Assembly: GCA_001972305.1 (NCBI GenBank)
Contig: BDDD01001620.1
Span: forward strand, 62,001 to 126,000
DNA length: 64,000 bases
Direction: 5' to 3'
Origin: Cephalotus follicularis
Taxonomy: Eukaryota > Streptophyta > Magnoliopsida > Oxalidales > Cephalotaceae
A model generated the notes under the pieces. It worked only from the letters and a program-made list of their open reading frames with translations, did no database searches and was not told the origin of the DNA. The position numbers and the translations under genes are program-made. Shown piece by piece: positions 58,553 to 64,000 of this stretch; position 1 is the stretch's first letter; each line of letters opens with the position of its first letter.

Positions 58553-61053
58553 GAAACTTCCTCTCGTCTAGTGATTACAATGTATTGAAACACTCAAACA
58601 ATTCGTTGTTGATTTTTTCGATTATCCTCTTCTCTTTTGTCATTTTCTTTCTTTTGTAGAGATTGTCAAAAGCAATCCGTAACTTCTATTAGTTTCCCAT
58701 GTTTGTCTCATATTTAATAATCTTGAATTTACATATTAAAACCGTTAGAAACTGCTTGTAGATGCTGTCTGAAATTGTATTTTGAGAACTGTATCTAAGT
58801 ACCTTTAATATTCCTACTTCTTCTTTTGTTCAAGGACTTTCGGTTTCGAAATGATTATGTGGATAAAACGACAAGTTTTTGCCCCGTTGTTACTGGTTTT
58901 ACGTTTTAACCAATTTGTACCGTATGAATAATGGTTATCACATGTCTCTTCGAATTTCGTCCAAAGGCCTTTAGTTTTGAAATCAAAACGAGGAGTTTCT
59001 TTTTTTATTAATGGTTTTGTATTTAAATAATTTCGTACCGTTTTAATAATAACCCCCACATATCTTTAAATAATTGGCGTCAAAGATCATTAATTCACAA
59101 TTGGCTTTGCATGTTACTATTGTCCGTAGTTACCATGTGTCATTAGTTTTATTGTGCCAACACATATAGAAAGCAGTATGACAACCATATTTAAAAATTT
59201 GACAAAATAAATATAGTTTCAGTCTAAAAAAATTTGTTAGATCAAAGACACAATATGACCAGATATGAAACATGAAATTAAGCAATAATAACACAATTAC
59301 AAACACAAGAAAGTTTACATGGTTCGGTTTCACGAGAAACCTACATCTTCGAAAAAATAACGATCAAATTATACTAATAAAAAATGGAGTTACAAATATT
59401 TAGTTTACTATAGAATAAGAAAAAAAACGTTTTATATACTACAAAAATTTTCTCGGGAGCAAAGCCCCTAAACCTCAAAAAATTTTCTCAAACACCCTCC
59501 TTTAAAGATTTGTTCGCTTATTACTAGTTGGACCCAAACCATAGCAACTGAACGAAATCTCAACTATTCTTTCTTTTCAGTCGCACACAAAATATGTCAA
59601 GTTAAGTCAGAGTCGTATCGTACTCAAATTTTAAAAAATTGAAGACATACTCAACACTATTGTGAGAACCAAAAGAAACCTAGTTTTATTGAAATTGAAA
59701 AAAGATCTATTGTGACAACCATATTTTAAAATAACCCACTACCAAATTTAGTTTTCTTTCCGATTAAACGAATATTAATAGTGTTTTTGCTGTTCAAAAA
59801 TTTATGTAACTAAAAATCAAAGATTGACTGTTGTTAATATTTAAATTGAATGTTATCGATGCTTAATTTCTTATAGTAACTCTTTTCCTCTTGATTATTT
59901 GACTACATGCACATTAAAAATAGTTCTCTAATTTAACGTAACGGACATGTGTATCATTTGGTATCCTTTACCGTAATTAATTTTTTTTGTTGATCCAAGA
60001 GTAGTACCGCACATAATACAGAAGAAATCCTGTGTACACATGTATTATCATTTAGTCAAAAGATAATATTGATGGTCTCTATAAGAATACAGTCCATTAC
60101 GCATCCACAGCATTGCAATTAATTTTATTTCTACTCGATACAAACAAGGGGATGATTTCTTTTTTCAATCTTTAGGCAAACGACAGAATACTATTTCACA
60201 AAACTTGTTTGAAATCCTGACTGACTGCATAACGTTGTGCCATGTGTTGAACTATTAATTAAAGTGTTGTCTTTTTGCGTCTTAAGCTTTTTAGGCTTCT
60301 GTTGCTACGTAACTATAGAGCATTATAGCATTTTGCGCCCACGTGTTTGAATTTGAACCTAATATGAAAGAGAATATAGCTGGTTTCCTCCTCCCGAATC
60401 GGATCATGAATTGACTATTCAATAGAGGAAGGTCTCCTTCTATTTATGGAGGAAATTTTGCTATCTTCCCATCTATCATCTATGGCCCCTCGTTTACAAG
60501 ATTAGCTTGAAAGGAAAACAAGAAAATCTGGGATGAACATATTTATGAACGTAAATGAGATTCCTCACGATTTAATTTAATGCACTACATACCTTGCACG
60601 AAAAAGACACGTATAATTAAATTTTGAATGGTAAAATTTCACGCACTCTCACCAATTTAAAGTTCAATTAATAGAATAGGGCTTTGGTTTTTCTAGTCAC
60701 ATAACATGATTCTCTTTTGGGTAAAGCATGAAAAATTGTCAAAGAGGCCCACCTTTGCCATCTTCTTTTTTTACTAAAAAAATTGGTTACACAAGTAGTA
60801 TAACTTTTTATCTTCCCTAAATTCCTCGTTCCCAAATGTATGAACCCAAGACGTTCTACTAATAAAACCAACACTTACCAATTCAGGTAAGTGACAATCC
60901 TCACCCTTTATTTGTATACCCTCCAAAGAAAAAACAGGAGGCATCTAAGTAGTCCCTACCATAGGTTAAATTGTAACACACATATAGAGAACTAGAGGTC
61001 CCAATTGGAGATTATGAAAATCCAAGTGATACGAAGATGTCAGTGAGGGTAAC

Positions 61054-61055
<2 letters not shown>
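58553..61055. other. Gene-free AT-rich stretch
   Basis: No coding region is supported. 59240-59430 resembles leader-type repeat DNA (ACATGGTTCGGTTTCACGAG). Nothing else was recognised. Confidence 0.4.

Positions 61056-61092
<37 letters not shown>
61056..61092. repeat. Microsatellite (CT)n
   Basis: About 18 uninterrupted TC/CT units. Confidence 0.95.
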
Positions 61093-61097
<5 letters not shown>

Positions 61098-61790
61098 TGC
61101 CATCAGCCCATTATGAAATATATAGATACAACATAAATATGCACATGGCTGGATGCCCAGAAAGTGCCTCACTACTCACTAGATTAGGCTTTCCAGTTTA
61201 CTTCACAATCACCCCTTGGCATTATCGCTCTCCCACGTACGTATGTATACACATCATATTAGGACAAAAATATCCTAAGCATTACGCCATTACAATTTCA
61301 GTCATATTTTATAACTTTTAATATGCATTTCATTGACTCAAGTCATCGAATACATATAGAGTGGACTCACGAAGATGCTCCGGACAGGAAGTATAAGAGT
61401 TTTTAAATGTAATACGAAATTGACTATACAATGCACTGTAAGTAGGGACAGTAATTTTCTCTATTTCTGCTTCTTCTGTTTTGCTCTACTTTAAATAGGG
61501 TGGGGAATCTCCGTCCAATTTAAATATTGGGGTGAGGATAAGGAAAAAAATATGTCCTACAGGTGGGGGTGGAGAGGGGACAAATCAAGTGTTTTATCCG
61601 TTTCGCTCTGCCCCGCCTTTATATATTGTATCACATATATGATATATCAATAAATGAACTTCTCAAGATATTATTATAATATGATATCTAAGATTTATTA
61701 TAATATGTATCTATGTATAACAAATACATATAATCTTTTTTTTCTTAAACTCTAAGTATATTAATATGTGAGTTTAAAAATAAAAGAAAC
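61093..61790. other. Gene-free stretch
   Basis: No coding region is supported. 61495-61620 has GGGGTGAGG/GGTGGGGGTGGAGAGGGGAC motifs similar in character to 11130-11290, probably remnants of a common DNA-transposon family. Confidence 0.35.
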
Positions 61791-62159
61791 TGTTAAATAA
61801 ACATAATTATGACTAACATAATTACAGGAAACTTACAAATACTTTGAGATTGCTTGTTCTTGATCCAAGGAGATACTACTAGAGTTTCTCCGTATAAATC
61901 ACGTTCACAAATCCTAGAAACGATTAGTGATGTTTCTAGAGTTAAGGAAGATAATTTGTTTTTAGAGATTTGGGAGAGAACCACGGTTTTTGTTCTGCAG
62001 AGGAACTTCATATAACTAGGAGTTACATGTCCTTTTAAAATAACAGATAATAACTCCCTGGCAGTTATCTAACTGCCTGGGAGTTAGATAGAACCCACCC
62101 ATTTCATGTGGGTGGTTCATGGGTCATGGGTCGGGTCAGACCCGACCCATATACTAACA
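61791..62159 (-). repeat. Copia 3' LTR (369 bp)
   Basis: On the - strand it starts TGTTAGTATATGGGTCGGG and ends ATTATGTTTATTTAACA; TG...CA with TGTTA inverted termini, preceded by a polypurine tract. A GGGTCGGGTCAGACCCGACCC palindrome lies just inside the start. Confidence 0.8.
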
Positions 62160-62649
62160 GCTCCCACTCGCCCACATGACAAGTATCTCTACAATCAAAT
62201 TCTCAAACTCTCATAACTCTTCATACAGGAAATGGAACGTGCGACCTCACGAGAAGAACACATCTTCTTAATGTTGTATTAAGTCATCACAAAACTAACA
62301 CAACATATAGTTATTAAAATAAAAAATATATATATCTCATTTATGCCCCAGAAAATTCGATTACACCGGACATAGCATTTTCAATCCCTCGTATAATGAA
62401 CAATGCTATACCCCTATATATTTATCATGTTCTCATGACTTGACTCAGGAACTAAATCCGATACAGTCGCCTAGGCTATGAGTTACATAACATGATGTAT
62501 TATCGTACTTTCTTCCCAAAACACTCATGTCAATAAAAATTGACTCAACTGCTTTCCTAGACATGTCCCATGAAATCGTATTAATCATGATTATAGGGTA
62601 CATACTAAGGTAGCAACATTGGGTTTCCTCTTCTTGACATAGTTTCTAG

Positions 62650-62994
62650 TCAATAAGGGCACAAGAAGAATCATGTGAAAAATGATTCAAGCTGGTCCCA
62701 CATTTCCTTAGCTGTGGCGCAGTGCTCATAAGCGCCAATAAGATCGTCATGCATGCAGCTTAGCAAAGTAAAGCGCGCACAACGGTCCTTTTTGGACCAT
62801 GTCTCAAAAGCCTCAAGATCTCGGCGAGATTGTGCAGTATTTCCTTATGGTGGTCTGGTCATTATTGTAGTGAGATGCTCAAAAAGTTCTTGCTCGTTAA
62901 GTAGAAAAGTCATTTTCTTATGCCAAATATCATAATTGGTGCCAGTTAACTTTTCACCTTTATTAAGGTCAGCAATAATGTTTTTCGTGGCCAT
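62650..62994 (-). pseudogene. Copia gag N-terminal fragment
   Basis: ATG at 62994 opens a frame starting MATKNIIADLNKGEKLTG, followed by NYDIWHKKMTFLLNEQE, the typical opening of a copia gag (DUF4219/UBN2 type). The frame stops at 62845. A shifted frame then continues with RDLEAFETWSKKDRCAR and KEMWDQLESFF to about 62650, where a stop ends it. No zinc knuckle follows. Confidence 0.85.
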
Positions 62995-63480
62995 ATTATC
63001 ACTGCAATTAGAATACACAAAATGACATATAAACACATTCTTTTTATTTATTCAAAAACGCTTAATTATGAAAAATACATTTTTATTTCACACAGTGAGA
63101 TCGAAAACTCGCATAAGGCTCATGATCATCTCCCACGTATGTGAATTAAATATATATTTTGCATAATTGTTTCGAACAAATGTATATAACTGAAAAGGCA
63201 TTTTATTCAATTATTAACCACAATCCTTGACTTATAACAATAAATATTAAATAAATCTCAATTCTAAATAATTTAATCATTCAATTTAAATTATAACCAA
63301 AATTTACTGTGTACAAAGCATAACAACATATAAGTCAATTTAATACCAAAGTTCAATAAACATGTAACCGTGTATCAAATAAATTGAAACAACCAGTAAT
63401 TAACTACTTATTTACGTTTAATAAATAGAACAAAACTAACAAACCAAAAAAAAAATCCCTTTCATCCCTTTCATAGCGCC
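62995..63480. other. AT-rich stretch upstream of the copia gag
   Basis: No coding region or primer site was recognised; possibly the leader of the gag-only copia remnant. Confidence 0.35.
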
Positions 63481-63602
63481 TGGCGCACATCATCGCAGAG
63501 GAAGCGATCGGGCGACAGCGCAGAGGAGAAGAGAGAAATCGACGCCATCGACGCCGGGCGTGCGAGGTGTGCGGCGCGATTCGACGCTAGCCGTCTTCAC
63601 CA

Positions 63603-63708
63603 TGGCGCCAGGCACTGGACAGAGGAAGAGAGAGGGCTGGACACTGGGCTTTCGAGCGCCTGGTCGCCGGAAGAGAAGGCGTTCGGCGCTGGTCCTCAAC
63701 GCCAACGG
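63603..63708 (+). CDS. Possible first coding exon at the right edge (weak)
   Basis: ATG at 63603 opens a basic, Arg/Gly-rich frame (MAPGTGQRKREGWTLGF..., RRKRRRSALVLNANG) with a good GTAAGC donor at 63709. The surrounding 63470-63780 is clearly GC-richer than the rest of the region. No domain is recognised and the next exon is not in the window. It could equally be GC-rich leader DNA of the neighbouring copia remnant. Confidence 0.2.
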
Positions 63709-64000
63709 TAAGCCTATGCCTCTGCCTCTTCTTTCCTCTTCTTCCGACTTCTCCCCGGTGGCAAAGCGAACGCTTGCCACCACAGGCGTTTTTGTTTTTG
63801 ATTTTGTTTTTTATAATTTTGTTTAATTTTGTAATTTAAACAAAATCAATTTCATCAATTTCTTTGTCATGTATAACAGAAATTATGTGTAAACTTTGGG
63901 CCTGTGATTCTCAATTCCTCATGTGCACTTTTCTTGTATCAATTTTGAATCTGTGTGTGTGAAAATCGTGTTCATTGTTCACCAAGAAAAGTAAGACATT

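Larger units (their letters stand above)
61791..62994 (-). mobile_element. Copia remnant: 3' LTR and gag, pol deleted
   Basis: On the - strand: gag start at 62994, gag to about 62650, then 480 bp of non-coding DNA, a polypurine-like GCGAGTGGGAGC (62160-62171) and the LTR 62159-61791. The whole pol region is missing, so this is an internal-deletion derivative. The 5' LTR would be at the right, beyond or near the window end, and was not found. Confidence 0.8.

Noticed and set aside
61037..61321. 94-codon + strand frame
   Set aside because: Driven by the CT microsatellite (Leu-Ser repeats); no domain.
1..64000. tRNA, rRNA and other structured RNA genes
   Set aside because: GGTTCGA-like words (for example near 4939 and 23113) have no matching A box or cloverleaf that could be folded by eye.

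Overview
The window is nuclear DNA of a flowering plant, most likely a eudicot; the family cannot be fixed from the sequence. Evidence: split genes with GT/AG introns, AT-rich intergenic DNA, many Ty1/copia and Ty3/gypsy fragments, hAT, LINE and CACTA pieces, and two plant-type genes. There are no operons, Shine-Dalgarno sites or bacterial genes. Most of the 64 kb is transposable elements in various states of decay.

Two host genes are recognisable. (1) 14312-20341, + strand, 12 coding exons: a multi-pass membrane protein of the heparan-alpha-glucosaminide N-acetyltransferase-like family. (2) 23725-25218, - strand, 4 exons: a BOI/BRG-type RING E3 ubiquitin ligase. Its RING is disrupted by two frame-compensating single-base indels.

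Layout. 1-3338: deleted Ty3/gypsy element on the - strand (LTR, PBS, gag, then directly an antisense coiled-coil ORF; no pol). 3339-4291: end of a - strand copia element (PBS plus LTR). 4292-13900: gene-free, with a long-range inverted repeat (about 6083 and 9810), a MITE-like element, a small tandem duplication and an N gap. 14312-20341: acetyltransferase-like gene. 20940-23068: copia remnant and a hAT-like element carrying a gypsy-type solo LTR. 23725-25218: BOI-like gene. 27441-28400: LINE ORF1 fragment cut by a CACTA-type terminus. 29694-42101: a copia element with matching 5-bp target duplications (TATTA). Its 3' LTR is split by a 7.3-kb insertion that itself holds two further LTR-type insertions, each with its own 5-bp duplication. 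43080-51060: tandem array of about 62-bp units, split by 7 kb that holds a hAT transposon with perfect 8-bp duplications (44779-48782) and a large palindromic element (49477-50751). 51176-56269: - strand copia with broken gag-pol. 57807-58552: tiny deletion derivative of a related copia, with identical LTR portions and a perfect duplication. 61791-62994: gag-only copia remnant. The last 500 bp are GC-richer and may hold the start of an exon.

The two host genes have no evident functional link to each other. No previously undescribed biological system is evident. The most informative signals are the datable nest of insertions at 29.7-42.1 kb, the damaged RING of the BOI-like gene, the pol-less gypsy derivative at the left edge and the very young copia deletion derivative at 57.8 kb. 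Exon limits and element ends were read by eye and may be off by a few bases where stated.
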